A stretch of 42,150 nt of DNA from a virus. Where the stretch lies: positions 1 through 42,150 of IMG/VR virus record IMGVR_UViG_3300025853_000194; one strand, 5' to 3'. This document shows, piece after piece, positions 16,438 to 23,819 of this stretch; the stretch's first letter is position 1, and each line of letters starts with the position of its first letter. A model generated the notes under the pieces. It made no database searches. It worked only from the letters and a program-made list of their open reading frames with translations, and was not told where the DNA came from. Position numbers and translations under genes: made by a program.

Positions 16438-18048
16438 TTGACTCAACCGGATACAAATAAGATGCTGAAGGAAATGTCCGATTTAACTCGGAATATGGAT
16501 GGACTTTTCCGTGAGCTTAAAGAAAGTAACGCCAACTTAAAGAAGATAGGTGAGAGCGTAGGTGATGTTGCTGAAGATATTTCTAAGAAAGACGGGGATC
16601 AGAAGGATAAGACCGAGGATATTTTTCGGGGGTTTACTGAGAGTATCATTAAATCCTTAGATAATAACAACAATGATATAGTTAGTACATTGAGCAAGAG
16701 TCTCAATGATAGCGTTAATCAATTTGCTAAAAGTATACCAGGTCAGATTGCATCTGTAAAGAGCAATGTTCCTATTGATTATGCCTCTTTGATAGGCGGC
16801 AATGGTATAAAGAATAGGGTTTCTGGTATAGCCTCTAAGATACCAGGCCTTAAAACGGGGGGTGAATCCTCGAAAAGCGGACTTGCTGTAGTCGGTGAAG
16901 AAGGGCCGGAGCTGGTTTCCCTTAATGTGGGGGATCAGGTGGTATCCAATGAAAAATTGGAATCTGTTGTTTCTGGTGGCAATCCTTCCCTTGATGCTTT
17001 AACCCAGCAGATATCCGATTCAGAGAAAGCAAGAAACGAGAGACAGGCATCTATAGAGGAAGCTATTCTCCAGGGTTCTAATACTGAGAGAGAACGTGAG
17101 AGCCAAATACCATTGGCAAAACAAGCAACTAAATTGATAACTGATGAGTCTCTTAGGAGTCAATTTTTGGATTATGCAAGAACAGAGCTTGATAGGAAAG
17201 ATCGGGATGAGCTTTCGTCCGATGAGGACTATTTTATGTCTGAATTTGATTACTGGAAAAGTTCGAAGGATGACGCCTATTTTACTGAGGAGGAAATAGC
17301 AAATATACGTCAAGGAAAATCTCTGAATAGTGCTCAGGATAATATGTATGATCCTAAGGGGGGAAAAGAAGATACTATGGGTGATTTGATCACTGATGAC
17401 ACCAAGATTAGAAGTGAGGAGAATTCGCCGGATGATTTATCCGATAGAGGATCTGAGATTATGAAGGAGAGGAGGAAACTATCGGCTATGTTCAAAAGGA
17501 AGCCTAAAAAAAAGAAGAATTCGAATGATGTGATCGAGAACCTTATGAATCCGTCTAACGAGATGGAATCCTCTGTATCTCAGCTGAATGAATCACAGAA
17601 TTCTACAAATACTGGTAATGAATCCGTATCATCTTCTCCTGAGTTAAAAAAACCGGAAGTGGCTGGTGGTTCTGAATTGGAAAAAAGCCAGAATGAGCTA
17701 AAGGTATCTGATGTAGAGTCACTTACAGCTAGATTAAGAGCTAAGCTAGAAGCAAAACAAGGAGAAATGGACAGCTCAAAAAAATCCGCGGATTCACTAC
17801 CCGCTGAGAGCTCCTCTTCTGGATCAACCACTACTGGAAGCTCTAGCGGTAGTGGAAATTCTAAAGGTGGTTCGTCATCATCGGAACAGCAGGGAATAAA
17901 GCAGATTATAGATTCCATGAATAGCCCACAGTCTAGCAAAGAATTGGGCGATATCAGGGCACTCCTCGTTAGCATCCTAGGAGTTTTAAAAGGTCCATTG
18001 AGCGCTACTAGGGATCAGCCTTACAGACCTCATTCGAATCAGTTCTGA
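16438..18048 (+). CDS. Tape-measure-like / baseplate virion protein
   Basis: The protein has 536 residues from TTG 16438; ATG 16462 is a weaker alternative. The N-terminus is helical (LKEMSDLTRNMDGLFRELKES). Residues about 140-172 contain KTGGESSKSGLAVVGEEGPELVSLNVGDQVVS, the GG..GLAxVGExGPELV motif common in tail tape-measure proteins. The rest is highly charged, with a basic patch (KRKPKKKK, about 353-360), a Ser/Gly-rich linker (about 460-485) and a C-terminal helix. It follows gp26-like genes, as gp29-type tape-measure and hub genes do. The length is near T4 gp29 (590), but low-complexity content makes this a family guess rather than a match. Confidence 0.45.
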   Translation: MTQPDTNKMLKEMSDLTRNMDGLFRELKESNANLKKIGESVGDVAEDISKKDGDQKDKTEDIFRGFTESIIKSLDNNNNDIVSTLSKSLNDSVNQFAKSIPGQIASVKSNVPIDYASLIGGNGIKNRVSGIASKIPGLKTGGESSKSGLAVVGEEGPELVSLNVGDQVVSNEKLESVVSGGNPSLDALTQQISDSEKARNERQASIEEAILQGSNTERERESQIPLAKQATKLITDESLRSQFLDYARTELDRKDRDELSSDEDYFMSEFDYWKSSKDDAYFTEEEIANIRQGKSLNSAQDNMYDPKGGKEDTMGDLITDDTKIRSEENSPDDLSDRGSEIMKERRKLSAMFKRKPKKKKNSNDVIENLMNPSNEMESSVSQLNESQNSTNTGNESVSSSPELKKPEVAGGSELEKSQNELKVSDVESLTARLRAKLEAKQGEMDSSKKSADSLPAESSSSGSTTTGSSSGSGNSKGGSSSSEQQGIKQIIDSMNSPQSSKELGDIRALLVSILGVLKGPLSATRDQPYRPHSNQF

Positions 18049-18080
18049 TAATTATTTTCAAAAACATTTTTTATATTCGG

Positions 18081-18118
18081 AGGGTGTAGATATATTTGTT
18101 TCGAGTTTTATACATCCT
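18081..18118 (+). repeat. Inverted repeat AGGGTGTA/TACATCCT bracketing a promoter-like box
   Basis: The eight-base arms (18081-18088 and 18111-18118, one G-U pair as RNA) flank GATATATT at 18089. This is the same arrangement as at 5286-5333: an inverted repeat around the box upstream of a gene. Confidence 0.5.
18089..18096 (+). promoter_or_regulatory. Candidate promoter (GATATATTTG) before dCMP deaminase
   Basis: GATATATTTG lies 34 bases before ATG 18131. It differs from the consensus in its last positions; TATATTTG also fits the Bacteroidota -7 element TAnnTTTG, so host sigma factor could read it. Confidence 0.45.
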
Positions 18119-18130
18119 AGCAAATCTATA

Positions 18131-18703
18131 ATGTCAAATTCCGAACCGTCTTTTCATAAGCTTGATCTGGATGAATTCTTCAGTAACATTGGGGAGTATG
18201 ATAACTTTTCGTGGATATCGAAATCCGGCTCCAATTATATTTACATAGGCCAAGCAAATTTTTCAAAGGTAGACGAAACAATATATTCCGCCAAGGATAA
18301 GAAAAGAGATCTTGTCTATCTAGAAATGGCGGAAGTCTGGTCTAAAAATTCTCATTGTACCCGCATGAAAGTGGGGAGTTTGATTATCAAGGATAAGTCT
18401 ATTATTTCTGATGGATATAATGGTTCTCCCACGGGTTTTTCTAACGTGTGTGAGAGCGAAGAAAACGTTACACTTCCTTATGTCTTGCATGCGGAAGCTA
18501 ATGCGATAACAAAATTGGCTAAGAGCACTCAAAGTTCAGATGGATCTACCCTTTATGTTACGGTATCCCCATGTTTTGAATGCTCAAAGCTAATCATACA
18601 GGCAGGGATTAAGCGTTTGGTTTTCCGTGATCTGTATAGGAAACCAGACTCTCTTAAATTTCTGCACGAAGCAGGAATAGAGATAATACGAATAAGGGAA
18701 TAA
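18131..18703 (+). CDS. Deoxycytidylate (dCMP) deaminase
   Basis: The protein has 190 residues. The zinc-dependent cytidine/deoxycytidylate deaminase core runs from about residue 58 to the end: CTRMKVGSLIIKDKSIISDGYNGSPTGFSNVCE, the catalytic H120-A-E122, and SPCFECSK with zinc ligands C148 and C151. It converts dCMP to dUMP and so feeds dTMP synthesis during phage DNA replication. About 57 extra N-terminal residues precede the core; they contain WISKSGSNYIYIG and match no domain I know. The gene starts a unit with a promoter-like box and is followed after 31 bases by a sigma factor gene. Confidence 0.9.
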   Translation: MSNSEPSFHKLDLDEFFSNIGEYDNFSWISKSGSNYIYIGQANFSKVDETIYSAKDKKRDLVYLEMAEVWSKNSHCTRMKVGSLIIKDKSIISDGYNGSPTGFSNVCESEENVTLPYVLHAEANAITKLAKSTQSSDGSTLYVTVSPCFECSKLIIQAGIKRLVFRDLYRKPDSLKFLHEAGIEIIRIRE

Positions 18704-18734
18704 AGAGAACAAAAAAAGGGGAAATAAAGGGCAA

Positions 18735-19349
18735 ATGACAAAAGAGAAAAATATACAAGTACTAGCGGAAGCATTCATAAAGACCAAGGGAGAAAGAGAA
18801 TTTAAACCACTCTATGATAGGGTACAGCCTGGTATCCTAAACCATTGTTATACCATACTTAAGGATTTTGAATTGGCTGAGGATGCATTCCTCAATGCAA
18901 TGTCTAAAGTGTGGCAAAAAATAGATCAATACGACAGCGGTAGGGGGAATTTTTCTACCTGGTGCTATAATATTGCCAGAAATGAATCTCTATTGCTTTT
19001 GAAAAGTAGGAAGAGGTATATTTCTCAGACTTCAGAGGAGATGGAGTATACCTCAGCAAAGGCGGAGGAAAGGAATCCTTCCTATGATTTAGAAGATGAT
19101 CCTTTATGGGATTTTTTATCGGGTGGATCTGATATAGATGAGATATACGAGCAGGTGATAGATGAAATTAAAGACTTGGACGCGTTATATCGTGATATCA
19201 TGATTGACCGAGAAATCAATGGTATGAAATATAAAGACATTGCGGACAAGTACGGACTTAAGAAAAGGTCTGTTGCAACAAGAATACGCAGAGCAAGGAC
19301 CAAGATTAGGAAAAGAATGGAAGATGCAGAAAAAGAAAGGAGATTATAA
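18735..19349 (+). CDS. ECF-type RNA polymerase sigma factor
   Basis: The protein has 204 residues. Region sigma-2 spans about 24-95 (FKPLYDRVQPGILNHCYTILKDFELAEDAFLNAMSKVWQ, then YDSGRGNFSTWCYNIARNESLLLLKSRKR). An acidic linker (96-140) is followed by region sigma-4 (about 143-195), a helix-turn-helix of the form KYKDIADKYGLKKRSVATRIRRARTKIRKRM. No sigma-3 is present, as in ECF sigma factors. It probably redirects host RNA polymerase to a phage gene class. A second, gp55-like sigma factor is encoded at 26791. The stop overlaps the ATG of the next gene (TAATG), and AGGAG lies just upstream of that junction. Confidence 0.88.
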   Translation: MTKEKNIQVLAEAFIKTKGEREFKPLYDRVQPGILNHCYTILKDFELAEDAFLNAMSKVWQKIDQYDSGRGNFSTWCYNIARNESLLLLKSRKRYISQTSEEMEYTSAKAEERNPSYDLEDDPLWDFLSGGSDIDEIYEQVIDEIKDLDALYRDIMIDREINGMKYKDIADKYGLKKRSVATRIRRARTKIRKRMEDAEKERRL

Positions 19350-19807
19350 TGTTAGGTAACCTATTGGCCATATTTAGAATATTTAAAGTTCTCAAAGAGC
19401 TGAGAACATATTCCCAATATAGAAGTATTATAAAGAAAGAGTCCCAGGATTCCCCAAATTGGCTTAAGCTGAGATTGAGGTACGACTGGATAGGTAGGGT
19501 GTATACAGTGGTTAATTTACCACCCGAGGTAACGATGTCAAGGGATTTCCCTGTTGACGCTAGACCAGCCTATGTTTTTGAGGAAATAAAACCTGTAAAT
19601 GAGTATCTAACTAAATTGAACCTTCAGGAAATTCTAACCCCGGTTTTGAAGCCGATCCCAGAAACTAACGGAGATTCTTACCTCGTTATTTACTATTATT
19701 TCTTTAGACAGATTAGTTGGATCTGGGTAATTAGATTTTTTCTGGAGATCATATGCTCGGTGCTTATCTATGCTAACTGGGAATATATTTCTTCCTTATT
19801 TAACTGA
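19349..19807 (+). CDS. Unknown protein with C-terminal membrane segment, coupled to the sigma gene
   Basis: The protein has 152 residues. An N-terminal amphipathic basic stretch (1-45) is followed by a compact domain (WIGRVYTVVNLPPEVTMSRDFP, KPVNEYLTKLNLQEILTP) and a hydrophobic aromatic segment (about 118-148: YLVIYYYFFRQISWIWVIRFFLEII) that should sit in the membrane. ATG 19349 overlaps the sigma stop codon, with AGGAG 7 bases upstream, so the two are probably translated together. A membrane-tethered partner of the sigma factor is conceivable but unproven. I recognise no family. Confidence 0.55.
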   Translation: MLGNLLAIFRIFKVLKELRTYSQYRSIIKKESQDSPNWLKLRLRYDWIGRVYTVVNLPPEVTMSRDFPVDARPAYVFEEIKPVNEYLTKLNLQEILTPVLKPIPETNGDSYLVIYYYFFRQISWIWVIRFFLEIICSVLIYANWEYISSLFN

Positions 19808-19815
19808 ATCCTCGT

Positions 19816-20619
19816 ATGGGAGATCTAAGTAAAATAAGGGATGAGTATCAGAAGAAGCTTGATATATTTAAGGATCCTTCTTTTATCTTTAATGAATCGG
19901 CACACACATACCATTTTGATGGTATAAAATATGACTCGGTTACAACGTTTCTAAGGATATTCAAAACCCCCTTTGACCGGATGTACTGGGCTAAAAGGAA
20001 GGCTAGAGAGAGGGGAATAGAGGTTGACGAGATACTAAATGAATGGCAGGAGAAAGCAAACATAGCTAATTCTCTGGGAACGGAGGTCCATAAATGGATT
20101 GAAGACTACTGGTCTGGACTAGATCCTGAAATTCCGGAAGATGACGACGTTAGAGATAGGGTTGAAAAATTCCTGCTTTTAAAGGAGGAGAGGTTTAGTG
20201 ATCTTGTTCCCCTTGAATCGGAGCTTAAGTTATTTTCCAAAAAATGGAGACTTGCTGGAACAGCCGACCAACCTTTCCTCATGTGGGACAAGAAGCAAGA
20301 TAAAATTTTATTTTTAATCGGGGACTGGAAAACTAATAAGGAATTCAAGGATGATAATCACCCCAAGGGAAGATATAAAAAGTTGCTCCATCCATTTTCG
20401 GATCTGTATGAAAATTCACATAATGAATATTCTATACAGATAAGCCTATATAGACTTATCATAGAGGAGGAGACCGGATTGGAAACCCATGGTGGGTTCT
20501 TATGCCACTTAGGACCTCAAGAAATACCCAAGCTCTATCCTGTGAAAGATCTCAGGGAAAGATTGAAGGTTTACCTCCAGCATAATAGGGAGGAATTCGA
20601 TATATTCGATGTCCTTTGA
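19816..20619 (+). CDS. PD-(D/E)XK nuclease, RecB/Cas4-like exonuclease
   Basis: The 267-residue protein shows the motif series of RecB-family nucleases: GTEVHKWIEDYW with H92, E135 in LESELKLF, G148-T-A-D151, the core IGDWKTNK (D170, K172), and Q208-x3-Y212 (IQISLYRLI). Together these form a two-metal DNA exonuclease or endonuclease site. Many T4-like phages carry such a protein for recombination or DNA-end processing. There is no four-Cys Fe-S cluster of the Cas4 kind. It lies 8 bases after the membrane protein gene. Confidence 0.82.
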   Translation: MGDLSKIRDEYQKKLDIFKDPSFIFNESAHTYHFDGIKYDSVTTFLRIFKTPFDRMYWAKRKARERGIEVDEILNEWQEKANIANSLGTEVHKWIEDYWSGLDPEIPEDDDVRDRVEKFLLLKEERFSDLVPLESELKLFSKKWRLAGTADQPFLMWDKKQDKILFLIGDWKTNKEFKDDNHPKGRYKKLLHPFSDLYENSHNEYSIQISLYRLIIEEETGLETHGGFLCHLGPQEIPKLYPVKDLRERLKVYLQHNREEFDIFDVL

Positions 20620-20669
20620 TGAAACAAAAGATCTTTTTGTAGTAAGAATTAAAACAAAAGAATTATAAA

Positions 20670-21194
20670 ATGGCAAAGAGCAATAAGCAGAAATCCCCAT
20701 CTAAGACTGTTTCAGTAGATGCTTCAGAGTTGGCTAACTTAAACTCCGATGACATGGTTGCTGGTCTTGATCAGAAAAGAATTGAACAAGCGCAGAAAGC
20801 ATTAGATGCATCCAGAGAGAAATTAAAGACTAAAGTATATGCGGTCCAGTTCGACTCGAAGGAGCACATTGATGCCTTCCAAAGTTTTATGGAGAATGAA
20901 GCTGAATGGAAGGAAAAGGAGGCACTAGGAGTTATGGAGATATGTAGGATCTTAGATGATTTAAAAAAGGAGGGGATAAAGGACAACATCCTTTATATGA
21001 CTGCTCTTCCACTTGAAGCTAGTCATTATTTTTTATCGAAGAGAACTGGTAGAGGATTATCAGAAGCTAAATCTTTTATATCTATGCTCAAACCCCTTGA
21101 AGGAGCTCTACAACTAGCTAAATCCGATTCCCAGGAGTATCAAGATCTAGAGAAAGAACTTGCTGCAGCTCAACAGGGAATATCCCTGGCTTAA
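20670..21194 (+). CDS. Unknown helical protein
   Basis: The product has 174 residues and is mostly helical with charged ends. The N-terminus is a basic, probably disordered tail (MAKSNKQKSPSKTVSVD); helices follow (QKRIEQAQKALDASREKLKTK, EEAEWKEKEALGVMEICRILDDLKKEG). It has no catalytic motif and no Cys-rich or membrane region. It is the last gene before a strong terminator, after a GAATTATAAA leader without Shine-Dalgarno. A structural or DNA-associated role is possible. Confidence 0.55.
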   Translation: MAKSNKQKSPSKTVSVDASELANLNSDDMVAGLDQKRIEQAQKALDASREKLKTKVYAVQFDSKEHIDAFQSFMENEAEWKEKEALGVMEICRILDDLKKEGIKDNILYMTALPLEASHYFLSKRTGRGLSEAKSFISMLKPLEGALQLAKSDSQEYQDLEKELAAAQQGISLA

Positions 21195-21213
21195 CTTTTA
21201 AGCTGACACTATA

Positions 21214-21248
21214 AAAAGGAGCATCCCATAAGTGGATGCTTTTTTTTT
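21214..21248 (+). terminator. Rho-independent terminator
   Basis: AGCATCC (21220-21226) pairs with GGATGCT (21234-21240) around a 7-base loop, followed by eight or more T residues. The A/G tract before the stem extends pairing with the T-run. It closes the unit that ends with the gene at 20670. Confidence 0.9.
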
Positions 21249-21268
21249 GTTTTAGGTTTTAGATGCTG

Positions 21269-21276
21269 GATATATA
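21269..21276 (+). promoter_or_regulatory. Candidate late promoter (GATATATA) after the terminator
   Basis: GGATATATAGAATG lies 26 bases before ATG 21303 and about 20 bases after the terminator T-run. This terminator-then-box layout is the clearest support in the window that the box is a promoter. Confidence 0.6.
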
Positions 21277-21302
21277 GAATGATAAATTTTAAATCATAAG
21301 AT

Positions 21303-21599
21303 ATGCTACAAAAAGTTAAAGACAATTTTCAGTACATCGTTCTTGGGTTCCTGGTGCTTGTTTTCTTTAGACAGTGCGGGGTAAACAATGAAATTTCTAG
21401 GATTAAGAAGGAATCCAGAGTTTATAACCAAGAGATCACAGCTAAGTTAGATTCTATTAATACTCTAACTAAGGATGAAATGAGACACGAGATGGAACAG
21501 GTCATGTTCCAATTCCTTATTTATGAGGATGATTTTGACAAGAAAAGGGTGTCCTTGTCTGAAATTAAAAACAAAATAGAATCAGGTGGCAACAAATAA
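21303..21599 (+). CDS. Small single-pass membrane protein, unknown
   Basis: The protein has 98 residues. A hydrophobic segment (about residues 9-26, FQYIVLGFLVLVFFRQCG) acts as a membrane anchor or uncleaved signal; the rest is a charged, coiled-coil-like domain. The Cys after the hydrophobic segment is not in a convincing lipobox. Its last 14 bases overlap the next gene, also a membrane protein. Lysis-related or envelope functions are possible, but no holin or spanin family is recognisable. Confidence 0.55.
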   Translation: MLQKVKDNFQYIVLGFLVLVFFRQCGVNNEISRIKKESRVYNQEITAKLDSINTLTKDEMRHEMEQVMFQFLIYEDDFDKKRVSLSEIKNKIESGGNK

Positions 21600-22503
21600 G
21601 AGGTCGAAGATAGTTAGTGGTTTTATAATAGGGACCTTCGTTTCTCTGTATTTGATGGTTTCTGTTATATCAACCATACATGTGATAGACTTTTTTAAGC
21701 TATCCAATCCTACTTGGTTAGCTGTTTCTCTGGCGATAGCTTTTGAAATAGGAGCAGCTGCATCTTTAGCATCTATTGTTGCTATGGAGAAGATGAATAA
21801 ATCTCTCGTTTGGATGCTTTTCTTCCTGCTAACTTTCATGCAAGCTATGGGTAACACCTATTATGCTTACGTAAACATAGAGAATTTTTCCAGCTGGAGC
21901 GAGCTTTTTGGTTTAATCGAGGAGGAGGTGATTTATCAAAAAAGAATACTTTCTGTTGTGAGTGGAGCGATACTTCCTATAGTTGCATTGGGCTTTATAA
22001 AATCTCTTGTTGATTACATCAAACCTGAACCTGAAAATTCTGATGCTCCTGAGAAATATCAGGAGGATGTGATTGGTGAAGAATTGGGGAATGGACAGCA
22101 GATTAATACGGAGGAAAAGTCAGATGAATTAGATAGCGATGTTGAATACTACTACGATTTACAGGATAGCTCGATAGGAAACTATGAGAATATAAATGAG
22201 CCCTTGGTACATGATCTTGGTAATTCACAGATTTTAAATGATGAGAATTCTGAGGATGTAAGCGCAGTTGATGATTACAGCACAAAACAATCCTTGGAGG
22301 TGTCTTCTGATAGTCTCATAGTTACTAGCTCATCGGATTTACCCGATTATCAAGATGCTGTTAATGTGGACAAAAAACCTCTCATACGGAATAACGAGGA
22401 AATTGTAAATGTTAATCAAAATAAGGAGAATTTGGGTCAAAGGAATAGACCTGTTTCAAAGGAGGCTCCAACCTCTCTTGACGCTAACCCAACTAGGATA
22501 TAA
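21586..22503 (+). CDS. Four-helix membrane protein with long acidic tail, unknown
   Basis: The protein has 305 residues from GTG 21586 (MATNKRSK...). Four predicted membrane segments are visible at about 10-32, 43-66, 73-92 and 120-140, with EIGAAASLASIVAMEKMN in the second. Residues 150-305 are an acidic, low-complexity tail rich in Asp, Glu, Ser and Asn, likely cytoplasmic and disordered. GTG overlaps the previous gene by 14 bases and has no clear Shine-Dalgarno; no better in-frame ATG precedes the first helix. The family is unknown. Confidence 0.6.
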   Translation: MATNKRSKIVSGFIIGTFVSLYLMVSVISTIHVIDFFKLSNPTWLAVSLAIAFEIGAAASLASIVAMEKMNKSLVWMLFFLLTFMQAMGNTYYAYVNIENFSSWSELFGLIEEEVIYQKRILSVVSGAILPIVALGFIKSLVDYIKPEPENSDAPEKYQEDVIGEELGNGQQINTEEKSDELDSDVEYYYDLQDSSIGNYENINEPLVHDLGNSQILNDENSEDVSAVDDYSTKQSLEVSSDSLIVTSSSDLPDYQDAVNVDKKPLIRNNEEIVNVNQNKENLGQRNRPVSKEAPTSLDANPTRI

Positions 22504-22508
22504 TTAGA

Positions 22509-23183
22509 ATGAGTTCTGTAACTGGAGATAATTTAGAAATATTCGGAGGTGGCTCTTCTGCCGGTGGCACCGCTGATGGTACCATGTTTGGTAGTGGGAG
22601 CAGTGTGAAAGGACTTTATCCTGGTCAAACCGGGGATTTTAAGACCGACTATACACTAATAGCCAACACTCCTGGATCTATGAGAAGGGTGAATCTAACT
22701 TTCACCAATTATAATGATCCAAAAGAGGTAAGATTGTTCAACACCTCTCTAAATGTTACCTATCATGCCGCGACGGAAGAAAAGCTTGATCTGAGTGAAT
22801 ATTTCCACCCGCTGCAAAGCTTTTCTGGTTATCAAAGGCAAACATTCGTTATTGCACCTGACACATCTGTAAACTTAGATCCTGGTGATTTCGATACCAC
22901 GATGGGGGAGGTAAGCTTACTACTAGCTAAAGCGGAATACTATGCTGATGCTACTGAGGATCAGAGGTTGTTATATTGGCACTACAATGGTATTAGGAGA
23001 TATGTTATGAGTGATATGCTGATGCTAACAGGTCAGGTGAAGGAAGACGCACCATGGAAAGGATGGGAGGTTAGAGCTGATGTTGAAAATCAGGTTGGTT
23101 ATACCGGGGCCGCTACTGGTGGATTCGTGTTTTCTAATCCTACTGAGTATTCAGTAAAACTAACAATATTAACTGCTAACTAA
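22509..23183 (+). CDS. Virion structural protein, paralog pair member 1
   Basis: The protein has 224 residues: a Gly/Ser-rich start (EIFGGGSSAGGTADGTMFGSG), a beta-rich middle, and a C-terminal block RRYVMSDMLMLTGQVKEDAPWKGWEV ... GGFVFSNPTEYSVKLTILTAN. The same block recurs in the next gene (VGELMILTGN ... GGIVFSNPHSNIDVKLELLIAR). The beta-rich style suggests a fibre or baseplate appendage. Its stop overlaps the next start (TAATG). Confidence 0.55.
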   Translation: MSSVTGDNLEIFGGGSSAGGTADGTMFGSGSSVKGLYPGQTGDFKTDYTLIANTPGSMRRVNLTFTNYNDPKEVRLFNTSLNVTYHAATEEKLDLSEYFHPLQSFSGYQRQTFVIAPDTSVNLDPGDFDTTMGEVSLLLAKAEYYADATEDQRLLYWHYNGIRRYVMSDMLMLTGQVKEDAPWKGWEVRADVENQVGYTGAATGGFVFSNPTEYSVKLTILTAN

Positions 23184-23728
23184 TGGCAACTAGACCTATA
23201 ATATGCCCTCCGGTTCCCGCTAATGGATTTATCTTTTATAAGGATAAATTTGTACTGGAGGAAGATTACAACAAAACTACTTTCATCGATTTTAGTGATA
23301 TGCTGGATGATGTGGTTGCTTATTCAAGGATGAGAATAACCTTGAAATCCGGTAAATCTGTGAAGATAAGTCAAACTGATTTGGGAGATGATAATGGCTA
23401 TGTCAGATGGATAGCAGTAAAAGTCAAATATCCGGAGCCTAAGGACCCTATTTTGTATGGTGCTCAAGTACCTATAATACCAGGGGTTCCAACCCCAACT
23501 AACGGGACTCCGCAGGTGAGAAAATACATAGAGTGGACTTATCAAGGGGTTACCTATAATGTAGGTGAACTTATGATATTAACAGGTAATAAATTGGGCT
23601 CCACTAATTCAGCTAAGAGCGGTTGGAATTTAAGCGAAGCTACTTTGCCCTATAATAATGGTGGAATAGTTTTTTCTAATCCACATAGTAACATAGACGT
23701 GAAGCTTGAGTTGCTTATAGCTAGATAA
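23183..23728 (+). CDS. Virion structural protein, paralog pair member 2
   Basis: The 181-residue protein shares with its upstream neighbour the order GELMILTG - W-x-[LV]-[SR] - GGIVFSNP - VKLELLIAR, indicating a tandem duplication. The N-terminal halves differ. A Pro-rich loop lies at about residues 90-108 (YGAQVPIIPGVPTPTNGTPQ). It starts at an ATG overlapping the previous TAA. Probably a beta-structured virion component; no family recognised. Confidence 0.55.
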   Translation: MATRPIICPPVPANGFIFYKDKFVLEEDYNKTTFIDFSDMLDDVVAYSRMRITLKSGKSVKISQTDLGDDNGYVRWIAVKVKYPEPKDPILYGAQVPIIPGVPTPTNGTPQVRKYIEWTYQGVTYNVGELMILTGNKLGSTNSAKSGWNLSEATLPYNNGGIVFSNPHSNIDVKLELLIAR

Positions 23729-23752
23729 TGCCCTTTTTTCTAGCTTTGAGCT

Positions 23753-23762
23753 GAATATATAA
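23753..23762 (+). promoter_or_regulatory. Promoter-like box, distal (GAATATATAA)
   Basis: GAATATATAA lies 58 bases upstream of ATG 23820 in a 91-base gap; a second box follows at 23789. Two boxes in one gap also occur upstream of tail sheath. Confidence 0.4.
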
Positions 23763-23788
23763 TTGTAAAGTTTCTACATCTACTGAAA

Positions 23789-23796
23789 GATATATA
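23789..23796 (+). promoter_or_regulatory. Candidate late promoter (GATATATA), proximal
   Basis: GATATATAGAAAG lies 23 bases before ATG 23820, at the same distance as the boxes before 16438, 21303 and 41081. Confidence 0.55.
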
Positions 23797-23819
23797 GAAA
23801 GTAAAAAAACTAAAGTAAA

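Noticed and set aside
17580-17975. Minus-strand ORF of 131 residues
   Set aside because: It is antisense to the low-complexity region of the tape-measure-like gene, with Ser/Phe-rich shadow composition and no leader or neighbours on that strand.
19816-20619. Cas4 / CRISPR adaptation nuclease
   Set aside because: It lacks the Fe-S Cys cluster and no cas genes or arrays are nearby; a general RecB-like phage nuclease fits better.
20626-20637. AAAAGATCTTTT as a terminator
   Set aside because: The stem has no loop space and only A/T pairs around GATC; this is likely chance in AT-rich DNA.
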